DNA of 64,000 bases from Anaerolineales bacterium (GTDB taxonomy: Bacteria > Chloroflexota > Anaerolineae > 4572-78 > J111), in assembly GCA_020634855.1 (NCBI GenBank), contig JACKAU010000005.1:62001-126000 (forward strand), given 5' to 3'. The position numbers were made by a program, and so were the translations under genes. The notes beneath the pieces are model-generated. The model did no database searches. It was not told the origin of the DNA and saw nothing but the letters and a program-made list of their open reading frames with translations. Shown piece by piece: positions 32,113 through 40,962 of this stretch; the stretch's first letter is position 1, and every line of letters starts with the position of its first letter.

Positions 32113-33744
32113 CTAATCTTCTACTATTTTACCACCCAACTCATCAGTTGCGACTTTTAAGAGGGCTTCCAGTGAGTCTTCCGTGCTCGGCTCAGTCATC
32201 TGATCGCCTGAACCGGCCGGTGAACTGGCCGCCACATCGTGATCGGATACAAAACGAACCATCACCGGCTGGCCCAGCGCATAGCTAAAAGCCTCATTCA
32301 AAGCGGTTTGGGGTTGAGGCTGTTCAAATTTCTTCTTCATCAAATCAAAGGTAATAAAGTAAATCTCATTGCCGATGACCTTTTGAAGCTTGGCCGCTCG
32401 CAGCGCTTCAGCCATGGGTTTACTTTTCGGCTCGATAAACTGGATTACCTGCTCAAAACACCGACGCACATCCTCCAGACCAAACTGTAATTCTGGCGGA
32501 GGATCGGCCGGGATGGCCACCTCAGGAGGGCCGGAAGTAGGGATAAAGGCCGGTTTTGGCGGTGGTGGAGGCGTATTTCTAACCTCAGGCCGGCTGCTGA
32601 CAACCGCCGGCCTGGCCGGTATCGAGGCGATCTCTGGGGCTGGCATCTCGGCCGGAGCCAAAATAGACTCGACAAAGGCCAGTTCCAACGGCAGTTGCGG
32701 AATAGCCAATAAACCGGATTTGATGTCAACAGCAGCGCTGTTAAACTGAGCCGTGGCTTTGATAATCATCGAACTGCCGGCCCATTCGGCTTGACGCTTG
32801 ACGGCCGCCAGAGTTTCATCCGGCATCGTCAACAGGCCCGCCCCGTTGCCCAATTTGACCAGCATCACCGCCCGTAGATGTTCGACAATCTCGCGGGCAA
32901 ACTGGCGCGGATCAAGGCCATCGCTGACAACTTGATTGATAATATCCAGTCCGGTAGCCACATCTTGCTCGATCAAGGCATCGACCAGGCCAATAACCGA
33001 TTGGGAAGCCACCATGCCCAGCACGGTCTGAACCAATTCGAGCGAGATCTTCTCACCACTGTAGGCGACCATCTGATCGAGTAAGCTAATCGCATCGCGC
33101 ATCGAACCGCTACCTTGCCGGGCAATGTACTCCAGGGCGTCGCGATCAGCCTTAAAGCCCTCTTGGGTGATGATATAATCTAACCGATCGACCACGTCAT
33201 CGAGCTTAATTCTCTTGAAGTCAAATCGCTGGCAGCGCGAGGTGATGGTGGCCGGAATCTTTTCCGGCTCGGTCGTAGCCAGCACAAATATGACGTGAGC
33301 CGGCGGCTCTTCCAGCGTTTTTAACAATGCATTGAAGGCCGAATTCGACAGCATATGGACTTCATCAATGATATAGAATTTGATTTTAGCTTCGGCCGGC
33401 CGGAAACCGACCTTATCCCGCAAATCACGAATATCATCGACGCCCGTATTCGATGCCGCGTCAATCTCAATAAGGTCCATTAAGCGGCCTTCGTTGACTG
33501 CCTGGCAAATCGCGCACCGATTACAAGGCCGATCCGCCGGGTCTTCAGCCAAACAGTTGACGGCTTTCGCCAGCAACCGCGCCGTGCTGGTTTTACCCGT
33601 GCCGCGCGGGCCGGAAAAGAGGTAGGCGTGAGCGACTCGATCAAGCTTCAGGGCGTTGATGAGTGTTTGGGTAACGTGCTGCTGCCCGATAATTTCTTCG
33701 AAAGTGCGCGAGCGCCATTTTCGATACAAAGCTTGCGAGGCCAT
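32113..33744 (-). CDS. dnaX: DNA polymerase III subunit gamma/tau
   Basis: AAA+ subunit of the clamp loader, 543 residues. Walker A is SGPRGTGKTS (about 44-53), the four-Cys zinc module spans about 64-81 (ending CNRCAIC), and Walker B/sensor is FYIIDEVHMLS. After domain III (about 245-365) a Pro/Ala-rich linker leads to a short C-terminal domain (about 415-490). I see no A-rich slippery site that would give a separate gamma form by frameshifting. It is the first gene of the dnaX-ybaB-recR operon. Confidence 0.96.
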   Translation of the reverse strand: MASQALYRKWRSRTFEEIIGQQHVTQTLINALKLDRVAHAYLFSGPRGTGKTSTARLLAKAVNCLAEDPADRPCNRCAICQAVNEGRLMDLIEIDAASNTGVDDIRDLRDKVGFRPAEAKIKFYIIDEVHMLSNSAFNALLKTLEEPPAHVIFVLATTEPEKIPATITSRCQRFDFKRIKLDDVVDRLDYIITQEGFKADRDALEYIARQGSGSMRDAISLLDQMVAYSGEKISLELVQTVLGMVASQSVIGLVDALIEQDVATGLDIINQVVSDGLDPRQFAREIVEHLRAVMLVKLGNGAGLLTMPDETLAAVKRQAEWAGSSMIIKATAQFNSAAVDIKSGLLAIPQLPLELAFVESILAPAEMPAPEIASIPARPAVVSSRPEVRNTPPPPPKPAFIPTSGPPEVAIPADPPPELQFGLEDVRRCFEQVIQFIEPKSKPMAEALRAAKLQKVIGNEIYFITFDLMKKKFEQPQPQTALNEAFSYALGQPVMVRFVSDHDVAASSPAGSGDQMTEPSTEDSLEALLKVATDELGGKIVED

Positions 33745-33943
33745 TTAAAGCGATTCCCCTTTTTAACCCGGCATACATTTAATAGAATTTAGTTTACCAT
33801 CCAAGAGTCAATTCTGCAAGGGTAAAAATAGACCGGGATTTTCTTTCAAATCAGTTTAAGCCTATAATTCGCGTTTGGATATGGCCTATCCAGCCGACCA
33901 CCTATCCAACCAACTAACCAACTACTTTACACAAGGAGTTCTT

Positions 33944-34747
33944 ATGGCCGATCGGCCTCTGATCTTAATTACCAACGACGACGGCATCGACTCGCCGGGC
34001 CTGCACGCTGTGGCTCAAGCGGTTGCGGATTTGGGCGACCTATTGATTATGGCTCCTAGCACCCAGCAAACCGGGGCCGGTCGCAGCTATCCGACCAACG
34101 TTGACCGAACAATCTTCGACACGCACGTTCCGTTGGCCAAAGGCCGCCACCCCGCCTACAAAGCTAAGGTGTCGCCGGCTCAAGCGGTGGCCCTAGCTAT
34201 TCGAGAACTGGCCCAGCGTCCGATCGATTTGTGTATCAGCGGCATCAATTTTGGCGAAAACGTCGGCTCGGGCGTGACCATTTCCGGTACGGTCGGCGCG
34301 GCCATCGAGGCGGCTTGCTTTGGTATTCCCGCGCTGGCGGTCAGTTTGGAGACGCCCACGGAGTTTCATCTCCACCACAGCGACGCCATCGATTTCACCG
34401 TGGCGGCTCATTTTACGCGAATTTTTGCAGTTCGCGTTTTGGAACGCGGGCTACCTGAGCGGGTTGATCTGCTAAAAATCGAGGTACCCGCCTCAGCCAC
34501 CCCGGAGACGCCATGGCGGACATCGCGAGTGTCGCGACAGCGTTACTACCAGGCCGCGCCCACCGACCATAAGGCCGACCGGGTGGTCAACCGTTTCAGC
34601 TATCAGCCCTACATTGACACCGAACGCGTCGAACCCGATTCAGACATCTACGTTTTTGCCGTCGATAAACTGGTATCGGTCACGCCCATGACCATCGACC
34701 TGACCGCGCCGGTAGAATTAACCACCGTCACCGATTTTTTGACCTAA
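33944..34747 (+). CDS. surE: SurE-family 5'/3'-nucleotidase (second copy)
   Basis: 267 residues from ATG 33944, chosen because AAGGAG ends 6 bases upstream and the protein then begins MADRPLILITNDDGIDSPG. Metal site DD and the SGINFGENVGSGVTISGTVG block are intact. It differs clearly from the first copy at 17.6 kb: it has a longer middle (TEFHLHHSDAIDFTVAAHF) and ends with a DUF-like VSVTPMTIDLTAP. It is transcribed alone, divergent from dnaX. A different substrate range is likely but not shown. Confidence 0.92.
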   Translation: MADRPLILITNDDGIDSPGLHAVAQAVADLGDLLIMAPSTQQTGAGRSYPTNVDRTIFDTHVPLAKGRHPAYKAKVSPAQAVALAIRELAQRPIDLCISGINFGENVGSGVTISGTVGAAIEAACFGIPALAVSLETPTEFHLHHSDAIDFTVAAHFTRIFAVRVLERGLPERVDLLKIEVPASATPETPWRTSRVSRQRYYQAAPTDHKADRVVNRFSYQPYIDTERVEPDSDIYVFAVDKLVSVTPMTIDLTAPVELTTVTDFLT

Positions 34748-34779
34748 CAGCCGACCTAAGCCGGTAGACCACTGCTAGC

Positions 34780-34829
34780 TGACCGCCGACCGCTGAAAAA
34801 TAGACGTGTTTGTTGGATTACGGCGGTCA
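34780..34829. repeat. Inverted repeat of the GCTGACCGC type
   Basis: TGACCGCCG (34780-34788) and CGGCGGTCA (34821-34829) are perfect 9-base inverted repeats inside a 110-base stretch rich in CAGC/GACC words. It resembles the elements near 47.5 and 62.5 kb. Confidence 0.5.
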
Positions 34830-34917
34830 ACAGTCGGCAGTCATCGGTCAAGGGGCATAAAAATGTGAAGTAAATCGAAGATATCGTTAGCCAATAGCCA
34901 GCATCGGAGTTTTACCT

Positions 34918-35826
34918 GTGGTCTTACAAGTCGTAACTATTTTTATCAACGTCATTACGCCCGTTTTTGCCTTGGTGGCTATTGGTTATTTTGCCGGGCC
35001 GGCTCTAGGGCTTGAGGCTCGGACGCTATCTCGTTTTGCCTACTTCATCTTAATTCCGGCTTTCATTTTTAACGTCATCAGTTCCGCCGAAGTGCAGCCG
35101 GGGTTAATTACTCGCATGGTTTTATACACCTTGCTGGTGCATCTGGCCTGCGCCTTGCTGGGTTTCGGCGTGGGGTGGATTTTACGTCGCCCCAAACAGA
35201 TGATTTCTGCCTACGTGTTAATCGCTGTTTTCGGCAATGTGGGTAACTTTGGATTGCCTTTGATCAATTTCAGGCTAGGGGAAGAGGCGGTTTTTGCCGC
35301 CACGGTTTATTTCTTAGCTATCATTATCATCGCCTTCGTCATTGGCGTGGCCGCGGCCAATTGGAATAACAAAGGGAGTATGAAAGCGGCTTTAGAAGTC
35401 TTAAAAACTCCGGCCTTACTGGCTATGGTTCCCGCGTTCTTCTTTACCGGCAGCAGTTTCGAGCCGCCGCTAGTTTTAACCCGTATAACAGGCTTGTTGG
35501 GGGGAGCCATGATACCGACCATGCTAGTCACGCTCGGTATCAGTATGGCTCAGGTCGGGCGAATCGAACTTTCACGCGATGTCTACATTGCCAGCGCCAT
35601 CCGGCTGATTGGCGGGCCAATTTTGGCGTTTGCGTTAGTCGCTCCTTTTGGCCTGACCGGCATCGAGCGCGGAGCCGGAATTCTACAAGCCAGCATGCCG
35701 ACCGCCGTCTTAGCCTCCATTATCGCTATGGAGTACGATCTTCTCCCCGACTTTGTGACGACAACGGTTCTATTTTCTACGGTCGTCAGTGTGGTCACCC
35801 TAACAACAGTTTTGACCCTGGTTTAA
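34918..35826 (+). CDS. AEC-family (auxin efflux carrier-like) transporter
   Basis: 302 residues with about ten hydrophobic segments across the whole length. The AEC signature includes the N-terminal TPVFALVAIGYFAGP and the central GNVGNFGLPLINFRLG. The C-terminal half begins LKTPALLAMVPA and ends MPTAVLASIIAMEYDLL. The family moves organic acids such as malate or malonate in bacteria. The start is GTG 34918, with GGAG about 9 bases upstream. It is followed by a membrane glycosyltransferase on the same strand after 27 bases, though no functional link is evident. Confidence 0.88.
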   Translation: MVLQVVTIFINVITPVFALVAIGYFAGPALGLEARTLSRFAYFILIPAFIFNVISSAEVQPGLITRMVLYTLLVHLACALLGFGVGWILRRPKQMISAYVLIAVFGNVGNFGLPLINFRLGEEAVFAATVYFLAIIIIAFVIGVAAANWNNKGSMKAALEVLKTPALLAMVPAFFFTGSSFEPPLVLTRITGLLGGAMIPTMLVTLGISMAQVGRIELSRDVYIASAIRLIGGPILAFALVAPFGLTGIERGAGILQASMPTAVLASIIAMEYDLLPDFVTTTVLFSTVVSVVTLTTVLTLV

Positions 35827-35853
35827 GTTTCGGCCCAGCAGTAGGTATCTTCG

Positions 35854-38034
35854 ATGGGTAACCTCTTTTTGCCAACGACAAAAAAGAATCGGCTTTTTCT
35901 GCCGGTCGCTATTATTTTGACGATCATTGCCGTTCTATGCGTCTGGACCCGCTGGCATTATATGCAAGCCGGCGTTTTTCAAATCGATGAGTTTATCTCG
36001 ATGCTGGCCATTCGCATGATTTTAGAAAAAGGGCAGCCAATTCTCCCTTCCGGCCTTTACTACGATCATGGGCTTGTCTTTTCCTATATCGGGGCGCTAA
36101 TCGCTTATGCGGCCGATGGCAATCTATTGGCTGTGCGCTGGTGGAGTCTGATCGCCGGTGGTTTGGCTGTGGTGGCGCTGTGGTTGACGGCCTGGCGGCT
36201 GTACGATTCCCCCTGGTGGGGTTTGGTCCCGGCGCTGTATCTGGCCCTCGATCCCAATGCGATCCAATGGGGCGGGCGCATTCGAATGTACAGCCAGGCC
36301 GATCTCATCGTGTTCTTGTGGATTTTATTGGCCTGGCTGGGCACGTTAGACGGCGAACGCCGCTGGGCGCGCTGGCTGTTGATCGCTCTGATTTGGGTCG
36401 GGTTGAATACGCATCTGGTGTTGCTACTGCTCCTCCCGCCCTTGGCTTTCGCTCTGCTGATCACCTGGCTGGTTAAACATCGACAATCTTCCCCAGACAA
36501 AAAAAGTAACCCAGTCGCTGACTTGGCCTCTCCAATAAATTCAACATCAAAACTTCAACCGGACGATCCCGGCCCCTACCAGTTAATGCTTCAACTCCAA
36601 AAGAACCTGTCGGTATCTAGAGAACTCATAATCGATCTCCTCCTGGCAACTGCCGTAGTCATTTTGGCCTTTTGGAGCGGCCAACAAAGCTTTGTTGCCA
36701 GTTATACCGTTGACTCCAGCATCCCCGACACGGAAACCGAAGCCATCAATACCGATCCGGTCAACGATGTTATCTCATTTGAGTTAAGCGACACCCGCTG
36801 GCGCGAAATGGAGCACTACCTCAACAATGGCGTACTGCGACGCTATTCGATACTGGCGCTGCTGGGGTTGGCTGCTGCCGGCATCGCGTTTGTTCGGGGT
36901 CGCCCAGAGCGAGCCGATTTAGGGGGTCTGTTCATCAGCCTGATGATGATCAGCCTTATACTGGGTATGCTGCTCTTTGTGGCCAACCCCTGGCATCAGG
37001 TTCGCTACTATTTTCTGGTCGTATTCCCCTTGGTCTTGCTCCTGGCAGCGTATGGCGTGCGAGCCATTTTCAATAGTACCGTCTGGTTGATGCACCGACT
37101 GAACCTTGGTGGGAACGATGTAGCCAACTTGACCGGTATTGCGGCTGTACTGCTAGTTAGCGTGGTCTGGCCGTGGCCCTCGTTATGGAGCGGGGCAGTT
37201 CAAGCCATGTCCGGCAGCACCAATACCCCGAACCGCTACCAATCGGCCTTTGAGGTGGTCAATGCCGGCCGCGCTCCCGGCGATCAAATTGCCACGATTC
37301 GCCCGGAAGCAGCCTACCTGTTCTCCGGCTCACTCGATTACTACGTAAACCACAGCACGCCGGTACTCATCCCCGGTGAAGACGGCTGGCGCGACGGCTA
37401 CACCGGCGCGCCCTACCTCGACAATGTTCGGGCTTTGCGGCAGGCTTTGGCCCGACCCGGTACATTGTGGTTGGTCATCGACGATGAGCGGCTGTACAAA
37501 CACCTGGAACCGATTTTTGCCCAATATATTCTGGAGCATTTTGACCTGGTCGAGACCATCGACAACGTTCTTGTCCTGCGGGAAGGGACTACCCCGCCCC
37601 GGCCTTATCCGGCCGAAACCACAACCCCGCTGGCGACACTGGCCAGCAACATCCAATTGGTCGATTATACCATCGATAACGCCGCCGGGCCGGGGCAAAC
37701 CGCCCACCTGACCACCTTTTGGCAAAATACCCGCACCTTGTGGCTCTTCAAAATCTTCGTCCACCTGCGCGATCAGACCGGCGCCACCATTGCCCAGGCC
37801 GATTTCGCCCCCATAGAGCAAATCGACGAGCATCTCCGCGAGGCAATGGTTGGCCGAAGCAGCCCCGATATCATTCCGCTCAGTACTACTTTGACGCTCC
37901 CACCGGAGTTACCGCCCGGCCAGTACAGTCTTTACATCGGCGTCTACCACCCGGTGGCCTTAGAGCGCGTGCCGGTGATCGATGATCAGAGTGGCGAGAA
38001 CGCGATTTTGTTGGGCCAGATCGATTTGAAGTGA
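35854..38034 (+). CDS. GT39/ArnT-like membrane glycosyltransferase
   Basis: 726 residues. The first about 430 residues hold roughly ten membrane segments. An early extracytoplasmic loop contains an acidic pair (FQIDEFISML) as in PMT/ArnT-type GT-C enzymes that use lipid-linked sugars. The C-terminal part from about 470 is a soluble extracytoplasmic region (YLFSGSLDYYVNHSTPVL) with a final beta-rich domain (LPPGQYSLYIGVYHPV). It probably transfers a sugar to a surface lipid, glycan or protein. Acceptor and donor are unknown. Part of the loop at 215-245 is Ser/Lys/Pro-rich and poorly structured. Confidence 0.78.
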   Translation: MGNLFLPTTKKNRLFLPVAIILTIIAVLCVWTRWHYMQAGVFQIDEFISMLAIRMILEKGQPILPSGLYYDHGLVFSYIGALIAYAADGNLLAVRWWSLIAGGLAVVALWLTAWRLYDSPWWGLVPALYLALDPNAIQWGGRIRMYSQADLIVFLWILLAWLGTLDGERRWARWLLIALIWVGLNTHLVLLLLLPPLAFALLITWLVKHRQSSPDKKSNPVADLASPINSTSKLQPDDPGPYQLMLQLQKNLSVSRELIIDLLLATAVVILAFWSGQQSFVASYTVDSSIPDTETEAINTDPVNDVISFELSDTRWREMEHYLNNGVLRRYSILALLGLAAAGIAFVRGRPERADLGGLFISLMMISLILGMLLFVANPWHQVRYYFLVVFPLVLLLAAYGVRAIFNSTVWLMHRLNLGGNDVANLTGIAAVLLVSVVWPWPSLWSGAVQAMSGSTNTPNRYQSAFEVVNAGRAPGDQIATIRPEAAYLFSGSLDYYVNHSTPVLIPGEDGWRDGYTGAPYLDNVRALRQALARPGTLWLVIDDERLYKHLEPIFAQYILEHFDLVETIDNVLVLREGTTPPRPYPAETTTPLATLASNIQLVDYTIDNAAGPGQTAHLTTFWQNTRTLWLFKIFVHLRDQTGATIAQADFAPIEQIDEHLREAMVGRSSPDIIPLSTTLTLPPELPPGQYSLYIGVYHPVALERVPVIDDQSGENAILLGQIDLK

Positions 38035-38044
38035 CCTCGCCGGC

Positions 38045-38818
38045 TCACTTGGCCGTCCATGCCAAATCGATCATAATCGGCGAGCCGCTGATGACCCCGG
38101 CCTCATCTTGGCAGAGATACGCCACCAACGCCGCCACCTCCGACGGTTCGATTAACCGCTTGATCGCCGCCGGTTCGAGCATCACATTTTGGATGACCTC
38201 TTCCTCAGACAGGCCGCGCGTCCGGGCTTGATCGGCGATTTGATTTTCGACCAGCGGCGTGCGGACGTAAGCCGGACAGATAGCGTTGACCGTAATGCCG
38301 TGCGGCCCGCCTTCGAGCGCCGTCGTCCGCGTCAATCCAATCATCCCATGCTTGGCGGAAATATAGCCGGCCTTGAACGGTGAGGCGATCACCCCATGAA
38401 TCGATGACATATTAACGACTCGACCCCACTTTTGCTGCTTCATATAAGGCCAGGCGTAGCGAGTTAGCAGGAACGGCGCGGTCAACATTAAGGCGATCAT
38501 CTTATCCCAGGTATCTTCGGGAAATTCCTCAACCGCCTCGATATGCTGAAAGCCGGCGTTATTGACCAAAATATGAATCGTACCAAACGCATCGACCGTC
38601 CGATCAATCAGCATTTTGCAGGCGACCCGCTGGCTGAGATCGCCCTGCACAAATATACCTCCCAATCGATCAGCCGCGGCTTGACCGGCCTCCGGGTTAA
38701 TATCGCTGACTACAACTTTAGCTCCGTCAGCGGCAAAACGCTCGGCAATCGCCAGGCCGATACCGCTAGCCCCACCCGTGACCACAGCAACTTTATCTTG
38801 AATGACATTATCCCCCAT
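38045..38818 (-). CDS. 3-hydroxybutyrate dehydrogenase (SDR family)
   Basis: Oxidises 3-hydroxybutyrate to acetoacetate with NAD. The 257-residue classical SDR has the cofactor motif TGGASGIG, NNAGF, catalytic Ser in NMSSIHG, YISAK (YxxxK), and a C-terminal LAWTAK ending close to the WTA(Q/K) tail of known hydroxybutyrate dehydrogenases. Other SDR substrates cannot be excluded. It converges on the membrane glycosyltransferase gene with a 10-base gap and is not in an operon. Confidence 0.83.
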   Translation of the reverse strand: MGDNVIQDKVAVVTGGASGIGLAIAERFAADGAKVVVSDINPEAGQAAADRLGGIFVQGDLSQRVACKMLIDRTVDAFGTIHILVNNAGFQHIEAVEEFPEDTWDKMIALMLTAPFLLTRYAWPYMKQQKWGRVVNMSSIHGVIASPFKAGYISAKHGMIGLTRTTALEGGPHGITVNAICPAYVRTPLVENQIADQARTRGLSEEEVIQNVMLEPAAIKRLIEPSEVAALVAYLCQDEAGVISGSPIMIDLAWTAK

Positions 38819-39118
38819 CGGACAACTCCTTAAATTTTCAAAATTTGGATTAAGTCAGGTCAGGGCAACAGTAACACGATTTTTGAACGATGTCAATGGT
38901 TTCAAACTTTACAGGTGACAGTCACGTTTGAAGGGGCAAAGCCGTTGATTCCGTCGATCAGATGGGTATTTTTGACAAAGTGACTGTCACCTTTATCAAT
39001 GGCTTACGATTAGCCATAAAATCTGTTTGGCAGCATTTTTATGGGTGTGTTATACTCTACTTCCTTTATAAAGAGCGAACGATGAAAAAATGCATCGCTC
39101 GTGTCGGGAGAGATTTCA
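38819..39118. repeat. Intergenic region with a 13-bp inverted repeat and the promoter of the D-lactate dehydrogenase gene
   Basis: There is no gene in 300 bases. AGGTGACAGTCAC (38913-38925) and GTGACTGTCACCT (38980-38992) are perfect inverted repeats, and each contains the odd palindrome GTGAC-N-GTCAC, typical of the ends of REP/MITE-like elements. Further on is a promoter: TTGGCA (39027-39032), 18-base spacer, TATACT (39051-39056) with TGT before it (extended -10). GGGAG (39106-39110) sets the ATG at 39119. Confidence 0.65.
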
Positions 39119-40501
39119 ATGAAGAAACCATACCAGCCGGTCACCGCGACCGTGCTCAACGAGTTGGTTGCGCTCGTTGGCGCTGAAAACCTTAGCACCT
39201 CAGAAACCGACCGCAGCCAACGGGCCTTCGATGTCTCCAGTCACGCTCCCCATCTAAGCGAAGTCGTGGTCTGGCCCCAAACCGCCGCTCAAGTCGCCGC
39301 CGTTCTCAAATATGCCAATGACCAATTAATCCCCGTAACAGCCTGGGGGGCCGGCACTTCGGTCGAAGGCAATCCCATCCCCCTCTTCGGCGGAATTTTA
39401 CTCTCTACGGAAAAAATGCCCAATACCATTCAAATTCATGCCGATGATCTCCAGGTAACGGTCGAAGCCGGTAAGAAATACAAAGACCTCAACCAGGAGT
39501 TGGAGCCGCTGGGCCTCTTCTTCCCACCCGATCCCGGCGGCGATGCCACCATCGGCGGTATGCTGGCCAACAACGCAGCCGGCCCGAAAGCCGTCAAATA
39601 CGGCGCGTGTAAAGACAATGTCCTGCGCTGCCAGGTCGCGCTGGCCGATGGCCGGCTCATTCAAGTCGGTTCGCGCTCAATCAAGCAATCGTCGGGCTAC
39701 GATCTGCTGCATTTGTTCGTCGGCAGCGAGGGTACGCTCGGCGTCATCACCGAGGCCACGTTGAAGGTGCTGCCCCTGCCGAAATTCGCCAGCGCGGTGG
39801 TGGCCTCGTTCGATACGGTGGCTGCGGCCGTGCAGGCGGTAGTCAAGATCAAAGGCAGCGGGCTGGATCCGGCGGCGCTCGAATTTATTGATGCCCAAAC
39901 CATCGACATGATTAATCAGGTTGGCGGCCTAAGCCTCGACCAAAATCACACTCTCTTTATGGAATTTCATGCCACCCACGAAGCTGCTTTGCACTTGGGC
40001 CTTGAAAAGGTAAAAATCATCTGCGCCGATCTCGGCGCGAGAACCTTCACGGCCACCACCGATCCCGCTGAACGCAAGCAACTATGGTTCGGCCGCCATC
40101 ACGCCTATGACTACGCGCAGCAATGGTATGCCGATAAAAAACTCCTGACCCTCGACGCGGCCATCCCGATCAGTCACTATCCGGAGATTGTCGCCCAGAT
40201 CGAACAAGGTCTGGTCAAGCATCAGGTGTCGGGCCATATGCTCGGCCACGCCGGCGACGGCAATATGCACGTCCTACTGCCCTACGACGAGAGCAATTAT
40301 GATCGAGCCGTGGCGTTTCATCGGGAACTCATTCAACGCGCGCTGGAACTCGGCGGGACGGCCACCGGCGAACACGGCGTCGGCATCGGTAAAATTGGCT
40401 ATATGCAGCAGGAACACGGGCCGGCGTTGGACGTGATGCGCAGCATTAAACAAACGCTCGATCCAAACAATATTCTCAATCCGGGCAAAATTTTTCCTTA
40501 A
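39119..40501 (+). CDS. FAD-linked D-lactate/glycolate dehydrogenase (GlcD/LDHD-like)
   Basis: 460 residues. The FAD_binding_4 domain (about 45-185) contains VTAWGAGTSVEGN, PPDPGGDATIGGMLANNAAG and SGYDLLHLFVGSEGTLG. The C-terminal FAD-oxidase domain contains HMLGHAGDGNMHVLLPYD and ends TGEHGVGIGKIGYM...LDPNNILNPGK. This order is diagnostic for D-2-hydroxyacid dehydrogenases feeding electrons to the respiratory chain. Neighbouring lutABC genes make lactate the likely substrate. ATG 39119 has GGGAG 8 bases upstream; the frame also opens at GTG 39101, which is less likely. Confidence 0.9.
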   Translation: MKKPYQPVTATVLNELVALVGAENLSTSETDRSQRAFDVSSHAPHLSEVVVWPQTAAQVAAVLKYANDQLIPVTAWGAGTSVEGNPIPLFGGILLSTEKMPNTIQIHADDLQVTVEAGKKYKDLNQELEPLGLFFPPDPGGDATIGGMLANNAAGPKAVKYGACKDNVLRCQVALADGRLIQVGSRSIKQSSGYDLLHLFVGSEGTLGVITEATLKVLPLPKFASAVVASFDTVAAAVQAVVKIKGSGLDPAALEFIDAQTIDMINQVGGLSLDQNHTLFMEFHATHEAALHLGLEKVKIICADLGARTFTATTDPAERKQLWFGRHHAYDYAQQWYADKKLLTLDAAIPISHYPEIVAQIEQGLVKHQVSGHMLGHAGDGNMHVLLPYDESNYDRAVAFHRELIQRALELGGTATGEHGVGIGKIGYMQQEHGPALDVMRSIKQTLDPNNILNPGKIFP

Positions 40502-40874
40502 AAACTCTAAATCAGACCAACGGGAGCCAAATAACCTGCTGAGTTCGGAAACAGATGCGTCTCATGTCATTTCGAAGCGCAGCGGAGAAATCCCTGTGGC
40601 AATACGCATGAAAGGTGGCCGGTTGGGAAAATTTGAAACAACAATGTTCATTTTTCCCTGCAAATGCTTCGTGTCTTGGAATGTCCGAAATTTCTTCGCC
40701 TCCGGCTACGAAACATGATGGGCAACTTTAATTATCGAACTCAGTAAATAGGGTTAGATGATCCACGAAGACACACGAGGCAAACAAAGTTTTTAAATTT
40801 CTTATTTGTGTAACTTCGTGCCCTTAGTGGAGCAATTTTCTGCCCAAAATGGAAGTCTGGTTGAGAAAAACCTA
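40502..40874. repeat. Gene-free stretch holding a ~206-bp MITE-like element
   Basis: CTGAGTTCG (40539-40547) and CGAACTCAG (40736-40744) bound a 206-base segment as 9-base terminal inverted repeats. Inside are related arms around TTTCGAAGCGCAGCGGAGAAA (about 40570) and, inverted, TTTCTTCGCCTCCGGCTACG (about 40691). The last 18 bases (40727-40744) recur exactly at 51093-51110. A second decayed palindrome with the words CACGAAGACAC and CTTCGTG follows to about 40850. Confidence 0.6.
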
Positions 40875-40928
40875 TTGACAATCCTTAAAAGTTAAGATAT
40901 ACTACAAACATCATACGTATGATGTTTG
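40875..40928 (+). promoter_or_regulatory. Promoter and 24-bp palindromic operator of the lut regulator operon
   Basis: TTGACA (40875-40880), an exact 17-base spacer and TATACT (40898-40903) form a near-consensus promoter. At the expected transcription start lies a perfect 24-bp palindrome, CAAACATCATAC (40905-40916) followed by its exact complement (40917-40928). Its position and symmetry fit an operator for the adjacent GntR regulator, giving autorepression and control of lutABC. Confidence 0.8.
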
Positions 40929-40962
40929 ACGTTTAATCTCTCACTTCAGGAAAATTGAAATA

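Noticed and set aside
32113..33744. Programmed frameshift in dnaX giving a gamma form
   Set aside because: No A-rich slippery heptamer is visible in the reading frame, and the full-length product has a normal length.
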